Part shown: positions 41,401-50,585 of the stretch, one piece after another
Position numbering within the stretch: the first letter of the stretch is position 1
Layout: each line of letters starts with the position of its first letter
Assembly (NCBI GenBank): GCA_964480945.1
Contig: CAYZRX010000009.1
Coordinates: forward strand, 20,966 to 84,965
DNA from: VGWB01 sp964480945
Lineage (GTDB): Bacteria > Bacteroidota > Ignavibacteria > UBA10030
Direction of reading: 5' to 3'
Length of the DNA: 64,000 bases
Notes under the pieces: model-generated
Database searches by the model: none
The model's input: only the letters and a program-made list of their open reading frames with translations
What the model was told of the DNA's origin: nothing
Made by a program: the position numbers and the translations under genes

Positions 41401-41946
41401 CTAGGGGATCAGTACCGCAGCGGCGAGGACGGTGGTCCACAACCCGTTCTTGTCTCCTTCAGCCGACTGCGTCACGTTAAACGTGCGGATGATCTTTCCC
41501 GACATCTTGAACATCTTCTCACGTTCATCCCACGCCGTGTTGGGGTCGAATTCCAGCCCGAGGGTCGTCGCGAGCATGGTGGCGGCCAGGTCTTCGGCAT
41601 ACTCGCCGGCCCGCTCATCGGTCTCGCCGAAGGGATGGTGCTCCGAGAGATAGCCGTACTGGGTCGCGTCGGCCGGCTGGGCCACGCCGATCGATGAAGC
41701 GATGAGGCGGTTTGGCTCGTTGGTGGCATTTCGCGCCATCACGCAGAAGGTGATGGCGCCCGCCTGAAGAAACTTCAGGCCTTCCTCCTTCGAGACACGC
41801 CGGCAGCCCGGTGGATAGATGCTCGACACGGTCACGATGTTGCACTTCTCGATTCCGGCGTCCCTCAACGCCAATTCGAACGACTGCAAGTAATCCTTGT
41901 GCCTGCCGACGCCCTTCGTAAAAAACATCTTCGATGGTACGAACAC
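41401..41946 (-). CDS. Pyruvoyl-dependent arginine decarboxylase
   Basis: Decarboxylates arginine to agmatine, the entry to polyamines, using a pyruvoyl group made by self-cleavage. The 181-aa proenzyme carries the cleavage site between S41 and S42 in VTVSSIYPPGC. GAITFCVMARNATNEPNRLI and YGYLSEHHPFGETDERAGEY follow and match the PvlArgDC family known from archaea, chlamydiae and some FCB bacteria. It is the last gene of the smpB-tyrS minus-strand set. No agmatinase or agmatine deiminase is nearby. Confidence 0.92.
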   Translation of the reverse strand: MFVPSKMFFTKGVGRHKDYLQSFELALRDAGIEKCNIVTVSSIYPPGCRRVSKEEGLKFLQAGAITFCVMARNATNEPNRLIASSIGVAQPADATQYGYLSEHHPFGETDERAGEYAEDLAATMLATTLGLEFDPNTAWDEREKMFKMSGKIIRTFNVTQSAEGDKNGLWTTVLAAAVLIP

Positions 41947-41989
41947 TTCCTCATCTCCCTCTATAAGAATGGATGGTTTGTAGTATCGA

Positions 41990-43207
41990 TTAGGCTCTGA
42001 TGATCTTCAAGAATTTGCGTTTCCCCACTTTCAGGATGAATTCCTTCTTGTCCGGGACGGCAGCGTTAAGGTCAGTGACTCTCTCGCTGTCGATAGAAAC
42101 ACCCCCCTGCTCGATCAGTCTGCGGGCCTCACCCCTCGATGACGCGTGTCGTGTGTGTGCAAGGAGCGAGACGAGCGACGCGTCGCCATTCCGCGGGCTG
42201 AATCGGAATTCTTCGATCTGATCCGGGACCTCTTTTTCAATGAAAATGCGGTCGAACTCCTCTTCGGCGCTCTTTGCCGCTTGCGGGCTGTGGTACATCG
42301 TGACAAACGTACGGGCGAGCCTCCGCTTCAGATCGCGCGGGTTGACGCTTCGGTCGACAAGCTGCCGCTTGATCTGAGTAAGCTCCTTGTTGGAAACATC
42401 GCTGGCCAGTTCAAAATACGAGTAGATCAGCGTGTCGGGAATCCGAAGGGTCTTGCCGTACACCTCCCGCGGCGGCTCGCTGATGCCGATGTAGTTGTCG
42501 AAGGACTTGCTCATCTTCTCGACGCCGTCGGTCCCGAGGAGCAGCGGCATCGTCAGAATCACCTGTGGGTCCTGCCCGTACTCTCGCTGGATGTCCCGCC
42601 CGACGAGCAGATTGAACTTCTGATCCGTGCCTCCCAGCTCGATGTCAGCCTCGATGGCGACGGAATCCATCGCCTGGGCGAGCGGGTAGAGGAACTCGTG
42701 CACGCTGATCGGTTCGCCCGCTTTGTAGCGATCGGTAAAATCATCACGCTCGAGCATGCGCGCGACGGTGTACTTACTCGCCAGCAGGATCACGTTGGCG
42801 AAGTTCATTTTGGCAAGCCACTCTGAATTGTACTCCATCCGCACGTTTTTTGTCGAAAGGATCTTCGTCGCTTGTTCAAAGTAGGATTGACCGTTGCGGC
42901 GCGTTTCTTCGAGCGAGAGGGAGGGGCGAGTCTTGCTCTTGCCGGAGGGGTCACCGATCATGCCGGTGAAGTCACCGATGATGAGGATCGCCTGATGACC
43001 CAGATCCTGGAACTGCCGGAGTTTGCGTAGGACGACGGAATGACCGAGATGGAGGTCGGGTCGACTCGGATCGCAACCGAGTTTGACGTGAAGAGGCTTT
43101 TTTGTTTTGATGGACCTTTCGAGCTTCCGGACGAGATCGTCCTCGGGAATGATTTCCGAAACGCCTCGTTTGATGAGGTCCATCTGTTCGTTAACGGAGG
43201 GGGACAA
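41990..43207 (-). CDS. tyrS: Tyrosyl-tRNA synthetase
   Basis: Class I synthetase charging tRNA-Tyr. The 405-aa product has the HIGH-type motif HLGH at 53-56, the tyrosine site IGDFTGMIGDPSGKS, LGGTDQKFNLLVGRD, the KMSKS loop at 231-235 and a C-terminal S4 domain (SRGEARRLIEQGGVSIDSER). The compact sequence of the catalytic domain fits the TyrZ-like second type more than the E. coli type. It lies 21 bp downstream of smpB. Confidence 0.95.
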   Translation of the reverse strand: MSPSVNEQMDLIKRGVSEIIPEDDLVRKLERSIKTKKPLHVKLGCDPSRPDLHLGHSVVLRKLRQFQDLGHQAILIIGDFTGMIGDPSGKSKTRPSLSLEETRRNGQSYFEQATKILSTKNVRMEYNSEWLAKMNFANVILLASKYTVARMLERDDFTDRYKAGEPISVHEFLYPLAQAMDSVAIEADIELGGTDQKFNLLVGRDIQREYGQDPQVILTMPLLLGTDGVEKMSKSFDNYIGISEPPREVYGKTLRIPDTLIYSYFELASDVSNKELTQIKRQLVDRSVNPRDLKRRLARTFVTMYHSPQAAKSAEEEFDRIFIEKEVPDQIEEFRFSPRNGDASLVSLLAHTRHASSRGEARRLIEQGGVSIDSERVTDLNAAVPDKKEFILKVGKRKFLKIIRA

Positions 43208-43228
43208 TTCTTCGGAGTGTCTCCTTTT

Positions 43229-43693
43229 TCAGCTGATTGATCGTTTCATCCGCCGCGCAATGTCTTGTCGTGCCTCTCGCTGACGGATCGCCTCCCGCTT
43301 GTCATAGCTTCTCTTGCCTTGAGCAATTGCAAGTTCGACCTTGGCGTACGGCCCCTTAAAGTAGACCGAAAGCGGGATGAGCGTCAGACTTTTCTCGTGG
43401 ACTCTCTTGAGCAGCCGCCGGATCTCCTGCCTGTTGATCAGGAGCTTGCGCGTGCGCCGGGGATCGTGGCTGTCGACACTCGCGTGCTCATACGGGCTGA
43501 TGTGCATTCCGAAGAGCCAGACCTCGCCATCCTTCACTGCTGCGTAGCTATCCTGGAGATTGGCGTTTCCCGCCCGCACTGACTTGACTTCGGTCCCCCG
43601 CAGAACGATCCCTGCCTCCAGAGTGTCCAGGATGATGTAGTCGTGCCGAGCCTTGCGGTTCGAGATCGCGACCCGCTGTTGTTTCTCAGCCAT
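43229..43693 (-). CDS. smpB: SsrA-binding protein SmpB
   Basis: Binds tmRNA and brings it to stalled ribosomes for trans-translation. From the ATG at 43693, with a GAGCGGG ribosome site, it is 154 aa. The open frame reaches 43822, but those residues do not belong to the family. It has SNRKARHDYIILDTLEAGIV, GTEVKSVRAGNANLQDSYA, LFGMHISPYEHAS and the basic C-terminal tail ending RQDIARRMKRSIS. No tmRNA gene was recognised in the window. Confidence 0.94.
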   Translation of the reverse strand: MAEKQQRVAISNRKARHDYIILDTLEAGIVLRGTEVKSVRAGNANLQDSYAAVKDGEVWLFGMHISPYEHASVDSHDPRRTRKLLINRQEIRRLLKRVHEKSLTLIPLSVYFKGPYAKVELAIAQGKRSYDKREAIRQREARQDIARRMKRSIS

Positions 43694-44061
43694 CCCGCTC
43701 GAAATTTTGGCATCATAGTACGAGAAAACTGGACAAGAATCAAATACCAACTCGATCTCGACCTCGCCTTTTGCCTCCGCGCGCCTCCACGAAGGTCCCG
43801 CGCAGGAAGTCAGCGCGGTCACGCACCTCTTGTCCCGATGCCTGGGCGTCGCGTCGACTCATCCTTGGGCACTATCTCGGCGTAGCGTCTGTTAATTATT
43901 GCGGCAAGGCTTGAGACTGCCTCCCGGTTGTCGGTTGCCTTTTTTTGCAGTTCTGGGTATATTGCCTGCGCATTTTTTACGCTTGTGTCGAACGAATGGC
44001 AGGAGGGAAGTCGCGGAACGATACTGTGAGAAGGCCATCCTAAACCGACGAAAGGAAATCA
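43694..44061. other. intergenic region between smpB and lpdA
   Basis: A 368-bp divergent spacer. It contains the lpdA promoter (listed separately) and presumably a promoter for smpB-tyrS, for which I could not pick a convincing pair of boxes. The G+C-rich half next to smpB stays open in the smpB frame but shows no homology to anything I know. No RNA gene was seen. Confidence 0.6.
43935..43963 (+). promoter_or_regulatory. promoter of lpdA-lipB-E1-E2-lipA
   Basis: TTGCCT (43935-43940), 17-bp spacer, TATATT (43958-43963), about 100 bp before lpdA. Confidence 0.55.
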
Positions 44062-45456
44062 ATGGCTGAGAAACAATTCGACGTCACGGTTATCGGAACC
44101 GGACCGGGTGGCTATGTGGCGGCGATTCGAGCCGCTCAGCTTGGGATGAAGGTCGCTGTGGTTGAGCGGGACAAGCTCGGCGGGATCTGCCTCAACTGGG
44201 GTTGTATCCCCTCCAAGGCGCTCCTGAAGAGCGCGGAGCTCTACCAGACGTTCAAAAGGGCCGAGGAATTCGGGCTTTCCTACAAAGACCTTCGGTTTGA
44301 CTTTCCGAAGATCATAAAGCGAAGTCGCGATGTGGCCGACCGGGTCTCGAAGGGTGTCGAGTACCTCATGAAGAAGAACAAGATCGAGGTCATCCCGGGC
44401 ACAGGCCGGCTCACCGGCAAGAACTCGGTCGAGGTGAACAAGGATGGGCGGGTCACCGACACGATCAAGACGAAGTTCACGATGCTGGCGACCGGCGGCA
44501 GGCCGCGCACCATTCCCGGCGTCACGATTGACCGAAAAAAGGTCATCACGAGCACGGAAGCCATGACGCTTCCCGAGCAGCCGAAATCTCTCCTGGTCAT
44601 CGGCGCAGGCGCGATCGGGATCGAGTTCGCGTATTTCTACAATGCTCTCGGCACGAAGGTGACGGTTGTCGAGATGCTTCCCTCGATCCTCCCGAAAGAA
44701 GACAAGGAGATTACCAAGCTCCTGGAATCGAGCCTGAAGAAACAAGGCATCGAGATTCTCACAAATGCGAAAGTGGAATCGGTCGCAGTCGCAAATGACG
44801 TGACCTTGAAGGTGACGACGAAGGACGGGGTGAAGGAAATCAAAGGCGAGCTCGCATTGATGGCGGTCGGAGTCCAGGGCAACGTGGAGAACATAGGTTT
44901 GGAGCCGCTCGGAGTGAAGGTGGATCGCGGAGCGATCGTCGTCGACAACTTCGGAAAGACAAGCGTCGACGGGATCTATGCGATCGGTGACGTTTCCGGG
45001 CCGCCCTGGCTCGCACACGCAGCGTCGCACCAGGGGATTGTCGCGGCTGAACACTTGGCGGGAAAGGCAACTCACGGATTTGATCGGACGAACATACCGA
45101 GCTGCACATACTGCCAGCCTCAAGTCGCCAGTGTCGGAATGACGGAAGAAGAGGCGATTGCAGCCGGTCAGAAGGTGAAGGTTGGCCGATTCCCGTACCG
45201 ACCGCTCGGCAAGGCAATGGCAACCGGCGAGACGGAGGGAACGGTGAAGCTCGTGTTCGACGAGAAGTACGGCGAACTTCTCGGCGCGCACATTATTGGT
45301 GCAGAAGCTACCGAGCTCATTGCAGAGCTTGTCCTCGCGCGAGCTCTGGAGTCAACCAATGAGGAGATCCAGCGCACGATGCATGCTCACCCGACGCTCT
45401 CGGAGGCGATCATGGAGGCGGCAGGAGAGGCATTTGGCAAAGCCATCAACATCTAG
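44062..45456 (+). CDS. lpdA: Dihydrolipoyl dehydrogenase (E3)
   Basis: FAD flavoprotein that reoxidises dihydrolipoyl groups of 2-oxoacid dehydrogenase complexes with NAD+. The 464-aa product has the FAD motif GTGPGGYVAAI at about 11-21, the redox disulfide in CLNWGCIPSKALL near 42-54, the NAD-binding GAGAIGIEFAYFY, the second FAD-binding IYAIGDV and the C-terminal His-Glu pair region MHAHPTLSEAIMEAAG. The ATG follows AAAGGAAAT. It opens an operon with lipB, E1, E2 and lipA. Confidence 0.97.
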   Translation: MAEKQFDVTVIGTGPGGYVAAIRAAQLGMKVAVVERDKLGGICLNWGCIPSKALLKSAELYQTFKRAEEFGLSYKDLRFDFPKIIKRSRDVADRVSKGVEYLMKKNKIEVIPGTGRLTGKNSVEVNKDGRVTDTIKTKFTMLATGGRPRTIPGVTIDRKKVITSTEAMTLPEQPKSLLVIGAGAIGIEFAYFYNALGTKVTVVEMLPSILPKEDKEITKLLESSLKKQGIEILTNAKVESVAVANDVTLKVTTKDGVKEIKGELALMAVGVQGNVENIGLEPLGVKVDRGAIVVDNFGKTSVDGIYAIGDVSGPPWLAHAASHQGIVAAEHLAGKATHGFDRTNIPSCTYCQPQVASVGMTEEEAIAAGQKVKVGRFPYRPLGKAMATGETEGTVKLVFDEKYGELLGAHIIGAEATELIAELVLARALESTNEEIQRTMHAHPTLSEAIMEAAGEAFGKAINI

Positions 45457-45493
45457 ACAGACAGAAGAATTTCCGCAACCGGACAAGCAGTCC

Positions 45494-46210
45494 GTGCAGC
45501 TCCACGTTACAAATCTGGGTCGCTCCCGTTACGGTGACACGTGGGAACTCCAGCGGAAGCTGTTTGAGCTTCGCTTGGAGGGCAAGATCGATGATGTGCT
45601 CCTTTTCACGGAGCATGAGCACGTCTACACGATCGGCAAAGGTGGAGATGAGAACCACCTGCTTGCTTCTACACAGGAACTCCAGACCGATGGCGTTGAA
45701 GTCTTTCGGATCGACCGGGGTGGGGATATCACCTACCACGGCCCGGGACAGGTCGTCGGGTACCCAATCTTGGATCTGAACGGATATTTTCGGGATATCC
45801 ACCGCTACCTGCGATCTCTTGAGGAAGTGATCATTCGAACGCTCGGACAATTCGGTATCCAAGCGGGTCGCGAAGAAGGGATGACGGGCGCGTGGGTGAG
45901 CGGTGAGAAGATCGCTGCCATCGGCGTGAAGGTCAGCCGATGGAGGACGATGCATGGATTCGCGCTGAACGTCAACACCGACCTTACGAAATTCAGCCGC
46001 ATCATCCCGTGCGGCATCTTTCACAAAGGGGTGACTTCGATTCAGAAGATTCTCGGCCGGGAGGTTCCGTTGGGGGAGGTGGAAGAATCTCTGACAACCT
46101 CCTTTTCGAGCGTTTTCGGTTGTACTCCCGTCCCGGTCCCTCCGGCGTTATTGCGTCGGCGAATTCGGGAACTTGAAGAGGAGCGAAGTACCATCAACCT
46201 AATTCAATAG
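45494..46210 (+). CDS. lipB: Octanoyltransferase LipB
   Basis: Transfers octanoyl from acyl carrier protein to lipoyl domains, the first step of lipoate assembly. From the GTG at 45494 it is 238 aa; the upstream open frame lies inside lpdA and is not LipB-like. It has YTIGKGGDENHLL, the signature RGGDITYHGPGQVVGYPI near 75-92, the lysine segment IAAIGVKVSRW and the catalytic cysteine in IIPCGIFHKGVTS near 176. It sits between the E3 and E1 genes, next to the enzymes it modifies. Confidence 0.94.
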   Translation: MQLHVTNLGRSRYGDTWELQRKLFELRLEGKIDDVLLFTEHEHVYTIGKGGDENHLLASTQELQTDGVEVFRIDRGGDITYHGPGQVVGYPILDLNGYFRDIHRYLRSLEEVIIRTLGQFGIQAGREEGMTGAWVSGEKIAAIGVKVSRWRTMHGFALNVNTDLTKFSRIIPCGIFHKGVTSIQKILGREVPLGEVEESLTTSFSSVFGCTPVPVPPALLRRRIRELEEERSTINLIQ

Positions 46211-46242
46211 ATTACCTCAATTGAAGAGGGGATGTAAGCAGG

Positions 46243-48291
46243 ATGGCGACAACACAAACGGGCGTTGCTGCGAAAGAGTCGAAGAAATTGCACCTCCCGC
46301 GTGAACAGCTTCTGCGCGCCTACCGATCGATGCTCACGGCGCGGCGCGCGGATGAGAAGATCCTTATCCTCCTCAAGCAAGGCAAATCGTTCTTCCATAT
46401 TGGAGGCTCAGGGCATGAAGCAGCGCAGGTCGCAGCAGCGGCGGCGCTTCGGCCCGGTCACGATTGGTGTTTCCCCTACTATCGCGATCTGGCATTTGCG
46501 CTGCAGATGGGGATAACGGCGGAGGAAGTGTTCCTGATCGCCCTGCACCGGGCTGAGGACCCCTCGACGGGCGGGCGGCTTCCCGAGGGCCATTACGGTC
46601 GAGTCGACCTGCGAATTCCGACCCAGTCGAGCCCCACGGGGACTCAGTATCTCCAGGCGGCCGGAGTCGCTTTGGGAGCCAAGAAGGAACGGACCGACGA
46701 GGTCGTGTATGCCTCGTCCGGGGAGGGAGCCACGAGCGAAGGAGAGTTTTTCGAGGCCGTGAACTGGGCTGCTCGAGAAGCGCTGCCGATGATATTCTTT
46801 GTCCAAGATAACCGGTTTGCGATCTCCGTGCCGGTGGACGTACAGACCGCGGGCGCTTCGATCTATGAGGCCGTTGCAGGATTCAAGGGACTGGATCGTT
46901 ATGATGTCGATGGTTCGAATTTCGCCGAAGTATTCACGGTGATGCAGAAAGCAGTCGAGCGGGCGCGCAAGGGTGGAGGACCGACGCTCATTCACGCAAA
47001 TGTCGTGCGGCTCTTGCCCCACTCTTCGTCCGACGATCAGTCCAAATACCGGTCGAAGGAGGAGATCGAGCACGACAGGTTGCGCGATCCCATACCGATC
47101 ATGACACACCTCCTCATTGAGGAAGGGGTCATCACCGACAAGGAAGCGACGCAGCTCCAGGCTGAGGTAAAGGAAGCGGTCGACACAGCCGCAGAGTGGG
47201 CGGAGTCTCGACCGGTGCCGGACCCAACGACGGTCGAGCACCATCTTTACGGGATTGCCCATGCGAACCCGCCGAAGGAATTCGCGGAGCCCCAGCACGC
47301 AGGCCCGAAGGTTGTGATGGTGGACGCGATCAACCACGCGCTCAAGGAAGAGATGGAGCGCAATCCGAAAATGGTGATCTTCGGTGAAGACGTCGCGGAC
47401 GGCAAGGGTGGAGTCTTCACGGCGACGAAGGGCATCTCGACAAAATTCGGAACGATCCGCGCGTTCAACTCACCCCTCGCCGAGGCGAGCATCGTCGGGG
47501 TTGCGATCGGCCTTGCCCTGAAAGGGTGGAAGCCCGTCCCCGAGATCCAATTCGGCGACTACATCTGGCCGGCGTTCATGCAGATCCGGGACGAGCTCGC
47601 GATGTATCGCTACCGCTCGAACGGCTCGTGGTCCTGTCCGCTGGTCATCCGTGTTCCGGTCGGAGGCTACATCCACGGCGGCCACTATCACAGCCAGTGC
47701 ATCGAGGGGATCATGGCACACATCCCGGGGATTCGTCTGGCGTTCCCCTCGAACGCAGCGGATGCGAAGGGATTGCTCAAAGCGGCCATTCGGGGTGATG
47801 ATCCGGTTATCTTCATGGAACACAAGGGTCTCTATCGCCAGGGGTACGCTGCGACGCCCGAGCCGGACGCGGACTACGTGCTTCCCTTCGGCGTTGCGGC
47901 GACAAGGCGCGAGGGGAATGACATCAGCATTATCACCTACGGCGCCATGGTGCAGAAATCCCTTGATGCAGCAAGGAAGATGGAGGATCAGGGTGTGGGT
48001 GTCGAGGTAATCGACATCCGAACGATCAATCCGTTGGACGAACAGTCGATTTTCCGCTCCGTGAAGAAAACTGGGAAGGTTCTGATCGTGCACGAGGATA
48101 CTCTGACGAGCGGGTTCGGCGGAGAGATTGCGGGCCGTGTCGCCCAACAATGCTTCGAGTATTTGGACGCACCGGTGAAGCGTGTCGCAGCGCTCGATAC
48201 TCCTGTGCCGTACAGCCCTCAGCTCGAGAATGCCATGTTGCCGAACGAGGCAAAGATCCTCGCGGCCCTCCAGGAACTGGCTGCCTACTAG
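46243..48291 (+). CDS. 2-oxoacid dehydrogenase E1 component, fused alpha-beta
   Basis: Thiamine-dependent decarboxylase of a pyruvate or branched-chain 2-oxoacid dehydrogenase complex. The 682-aa product joins both subunits. The alpha part, about 1-340, has the TPP motif from GEGATSEG at 160 to QDN at 188-190; the beta part, about 355-682, has MVIFGEDVADGKGGVF, the RVPVGGYIHGGHYHSQ segment and IDIRTINPLDEQSI. Such fusions are common in Bacteroidota. The substrate is not certain from sequence; branched-chain 2-oxoacids are at least as likely as pyruvate. Confidence 0.93.
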   Translation: MATTQTGVAAKESKKLHLPREQLLRAYRSMLTARRADEKILILLKQGKSFFHIGGSGHEAAQVAAAAALRPGHDWCFPYYRDLAFALQMGITAEEVFLIALHRAEDPSTGGRLPEGHYGRVDLRIPTQSSPTGTQYLQAAGVALGAKKERTDEVVYASSGEGATSEGEFFEAVNWAAREALPMIFFVQDNRFAISVPVDVQTAGASIYEAVAGFKGLDRYDVDGSNFAEVFTVMQKAVERARKGGGPTLIHANVVRLLPHSSSDDQSKYRSKEEIEHDRLRDPIPIMTHLLIEEGVITDKEATQLQAEVKEAVDTAAEWAESRPVPDPTTVEHHLYGIAHANPPKEFAEPQHAGPKVVMVDAINHALKEEMERNPKMVIFGEDVADGKGGVFTATKGISTKFGTIRAFNSPLAEASIVGVAIGLALKGWKPVPEIQFGDYIWPAFMQIRDELAMYRYRSNGSWSCPLVIRVPVGGYIHGGHYHSQCIEGIMAHIPGIRLAFPSNAADAKGLLKAAIRGDDPVIFMEHKGLYRQGYAATPEPDADYVLPFGVAATRREGNDISIITYGAMVQKSLDAARKMEDQGVGVEVIDIRTINPLDEQSIFRSVKKTGKVLIVHEDTLTSGFGGEIAGRVAQQCFEYLDAPVKRVAALDTPVPYSPQLENAMLPNEAKILAALQELAAY

Positions 48292-48302
48292 AGGAAGTCC
48301 CT

Positions 48303-49586
48303 ATGCAAGTCGATGTCGTCATGCCCAAGATGGGAGAAAGCATTCAGGAAGGGAAGATCCTTCGCTGGATGAAGAAGCCGGGCGACAAGATCGAAAAGGA
48401 TGAGTCGATCCTCGAGATCAGCACGGACAAGGTTGACTCTGAAATACCGTCGCCTTCTCCCGGCATTCTGACAAAAATCATCGTTCCGGAAGGAGAAACC
48501 GTTGAGGTCGGCACAGTGATCGCTGCAATCGAGACGAATGCATCGGCAGCGCGGATCGAAACGAGCGCGCCACCCCCTGCCGCAACTTTGCCTCAGAGAC
48601 CTCCGGCAGTCGCATCGCCGACCAAACCGATGGCCGGCGCGCAGCGTGAAAGCGATCGGTTCTACTCACCGCTTGTCCGCACCATCGCAGCGAAAGAGGG
48701 GATTGCGCTCGAGGAGCTCGAGCGGCTGAGCGGAACAGGTATCGGCGGGCGAGTCACCAAGAGAGATGTGATGGAGTATCTCAGCACCCGCTCGGCCAAG
48801 CCTACACCCGCGCTTCGGGCTGAGCCGGGCCTCCAGCGCGTCGATCTCAAGGATTTGCAGCGCAAGTATCCGCGGCCGTTGTTCGAAGTCGTGCAGATGG
48901 ACAATGTTCAGCTCAAGATGGCTGAGCATATGGTTCGGAGCGTCCAGACCTCGCCGCACGTGGAGGCGATCTCCGAGTGTGACGTTACCCGAATTGTGGA
49001 ATTCCGCGCCGAAAACGCGGAGCGCTTTGAGAAGCAGGAAGGCTTCAAGCTCACCTACACTCCCTTCATCATTGACGCTGCGATCCGCGCCCTGAAGGAG
49101 TTTCCCATCGTCAACAGCTCGGTCGAGGGGGACAAGATCATCTTGAAGCGGTTCATCAACTTCGGGATCGCCGTTGCTTCCCCCAGCGGACTGATCGTCC
49201 CGGTCATCAAGAACGCAGAAGAAAAGAACTTCCTCGGGCTTGCCCGAGCGATCAACGACCTCGCGCTGCGGACGAGGAACAAGAAGCTCAGCCCGGACGA
49301 GGTGATGGGCGGGACGTTTACGCTCACGAACTATGGGATCTTCGGCAACACGATCGGCACGCCGATCATCAATCAGCCGCAAGTGGCGATCCTTGGAGTC
49401 GGCGCGATCAAGAAGCGTCCGGTCGTTGTGACCGACGCGGGCGGGAACGACTCCATCGCGATCCGCTCGCTCGTGTTCCTGACCCTCGCGTTCGACCACC
49501 GGATCGTCGATGGCGCGATCGGCGGCCAATTCCTGGAGCAGGTGATTTCCAATCTCGAGCAATACGATTTCAACAGGGCATTCTGA
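48303..49586 (+). CDS. Dihydrolipoamide acyltransferase (E2)
   Basis: Core of the same complex; passes the acyl group to CoA. From the ATG at 48303 it is 427 aa. The lipoyl domain (1-78) carries the lipoylated K43 in ISTDKVDSE; a Pro/Ala-rich linker follows. The peripheral-subunit-binding domain lies at about 118-155 (SPLVRTIAAKEGIALEEL, then TGIGGRVTKRDVMEYL). The catalytic domain ends with HRIVDG at 399-404. It has one lipoyl domain only. GAGGAAG precedes the start, and the E1 stop is 11 bp upstream. Confidence 0.95.
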   Translation: MQVDVVMPKMGESIQEGKILRWMKKPGDKIEKDESILEISTDKVDSEIPSPSPGILTKIIVPEGETVEVGTVIAAIETNASAARIETSAPPPAATLPQRPPAVASPTKPMAGAQRESDRFYSPLVRTIAAKEGIALEELERLSGTGIGGRVTKRDVMEYLSTRSAKPTPALRAEPGLQRVDLKDLQRKYPRPLFEVVQMDNVQLKMAEHMVRSVQTSPHVEAISECDVTRIVEFRAENAERFEKQEGFKLTYTPFIIDAAIRALKEFPIVNSSVEGDKIILKRFINFGIAVASPSGLIVPVIKNAEEKNFLGLARAINDLALRTRNKKLSPDEVMGGTFTLTNYGIFGNTIGTPIINQPQVAILGVGAIKKRPVVVTDAGGNDSIAIRSLVFLTLAFDHRIVDGAIGGQFLEQVISNLEQYDFNRAF

Positions 49587-49587
49587 C

Positions 49588-50478
49588 GTGACTATGACGA
49601 TAAAAGAGATACCGGCTGAGCCGGCGGAGCTTCCAAGTCCCCGCCGGCCTGAATGGCTGAAGGCGAAAATCCCCGGCGGTGAGGCGTACGCCCGCCTGAA
49701 GAACATCATTGATGCTCACAGGCTGCACACAGTTTGTGAGGAGGCCCGCTGTCCGAATATGGGTGAATGCTGGCACGCCGGGACCGCAACATTCATGATC
49801 CTCGGCGATATCTGTACGCGATCGTGCGGCTTCTGCGCCGTCAAGACCGGACGGCCTGACGCTGAGCTGGATTGGGATGAGCCTCGCCGGGTGGTCGACG
49901 CAATCAAATTGATGGGCGTCCGGCATGCCGTGATTACGTCCGTCAACCGCGACGAGCGGAAGGACGGCGGCTCACCGATCTTCGCTGAGATAACTCGTCT
50001 CGTTCACGAGGAGCTCCGGGGTGTAACCGTCGAGGTGCTCATACCGGATTTCAAAGGGAGCGAAGAGGCGTTGAATATCGTTCTCGACGCTCGCCCCGAC
50101 ATTCTGAATCACAACCTCGAAACTGTACCGCGCCTTTACAGGACTGTCCGGCCTCAAGCCAACTACCAGCAGTCCCTTCAAGTCCTCTCCCGCGCGAAAG
50201 CGAAGGGATTCGTCACAAAGACGGGGATGATGCTCGGCATCGGCGAGCGGACGGAGGAGGTCATCGAGGCGATGAAGGATGGTCGAATGACAGGCTGCGA
50301 CATCCTCACGTTGGGGCAATATCTCCGGCCGACGAAGAAGCACCTGCCGGTGGACCGGTACGTCCACCCGGACGAGTTCAAGATGTTGAAGGAGCTCGGC
50401 ATGGAGATGGGCTTCAAGCACGTCGAGTCCGGCCCTCTTGTCCGAAGCTCCTACCACGCCGAGCGACACGTCGGCTAG
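49588..50478 (+). CDS. lipA: Lipoyl synthase LipA
   Basis: Radical-SAM enzyme that inserts two sulfurs into octanoyl-lipoyl domains. The 296-aa product has the auxiliary cluster cysteines C50, C55 and C61 (CEEARCPNMGEC) and the radical-SAM set C76, C80 and C83 (CTRSCGFC). The C-terminal RSSYHAERH includes the conserved serine of the family. The start is GTG 49588 or ATG 49594. It closes the operon next to E2, so the complex and both lipoylation enzymes are encoded together. Confidence 0.96.
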   Translation: MTMTIKEIPAEPAELPSPRRPEWLKAKIPGGEAYARLKNIIDAHRLHTVCEEARCPNMGECWHAGTATFMILGDICTRSCGFCAVKTGRPDAELDWDEPRRVVDAIKLMGVRHAVITSVNRDERKDGGSPIFAEITRLVHEELRGVTVEVLIPDFKGSEEALNIVLDARPDILNHNLETVPRLYRTVRPQANYQQSLQVLSRAKAKGFVTKTGMMLGIGERTEEVIEAMKDGRMTGCDILTLGQYLRPTKKHLPVDRYVHPDEFKMLKELGMEMGFKHVESGPLVRSSYHAERHVG

Positions 50479-50585
50479 TCTGTGGTCCTCTCACGCCACT
50501 TTCTTGGAGCGTGCGCCTTTCCGCGGCGTTGCCAGTCTGCAGGCGTAACAGTCTTCTTCCCTTGTCCATCTCTCTTGGAGGTTGT

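Noticed and set aside
43694..43822. Longer N-terminus for SmpB
   Set aside because: The conserved family sequence begins at the ATG at 43693, which has its own ribosome site. The extra 43 residues include unlikely Cys and Trp and match nothing known.
43694..44061. tmRNA gene next to smpB
   Set aside because: The spacer shows no tRNA-like ends and no resume reading frame ending in an Ala-Ala tag. The linkage is only sometimes seen in other bacteria.
45296..45493. Longer N-terminus for LipB
   Set aside because: The extra 66 codons overlap the lpdA coding sequence, are Arg/Ser-rich and do not belong to the LipB family. The GTG at 45494 gives the normal length.
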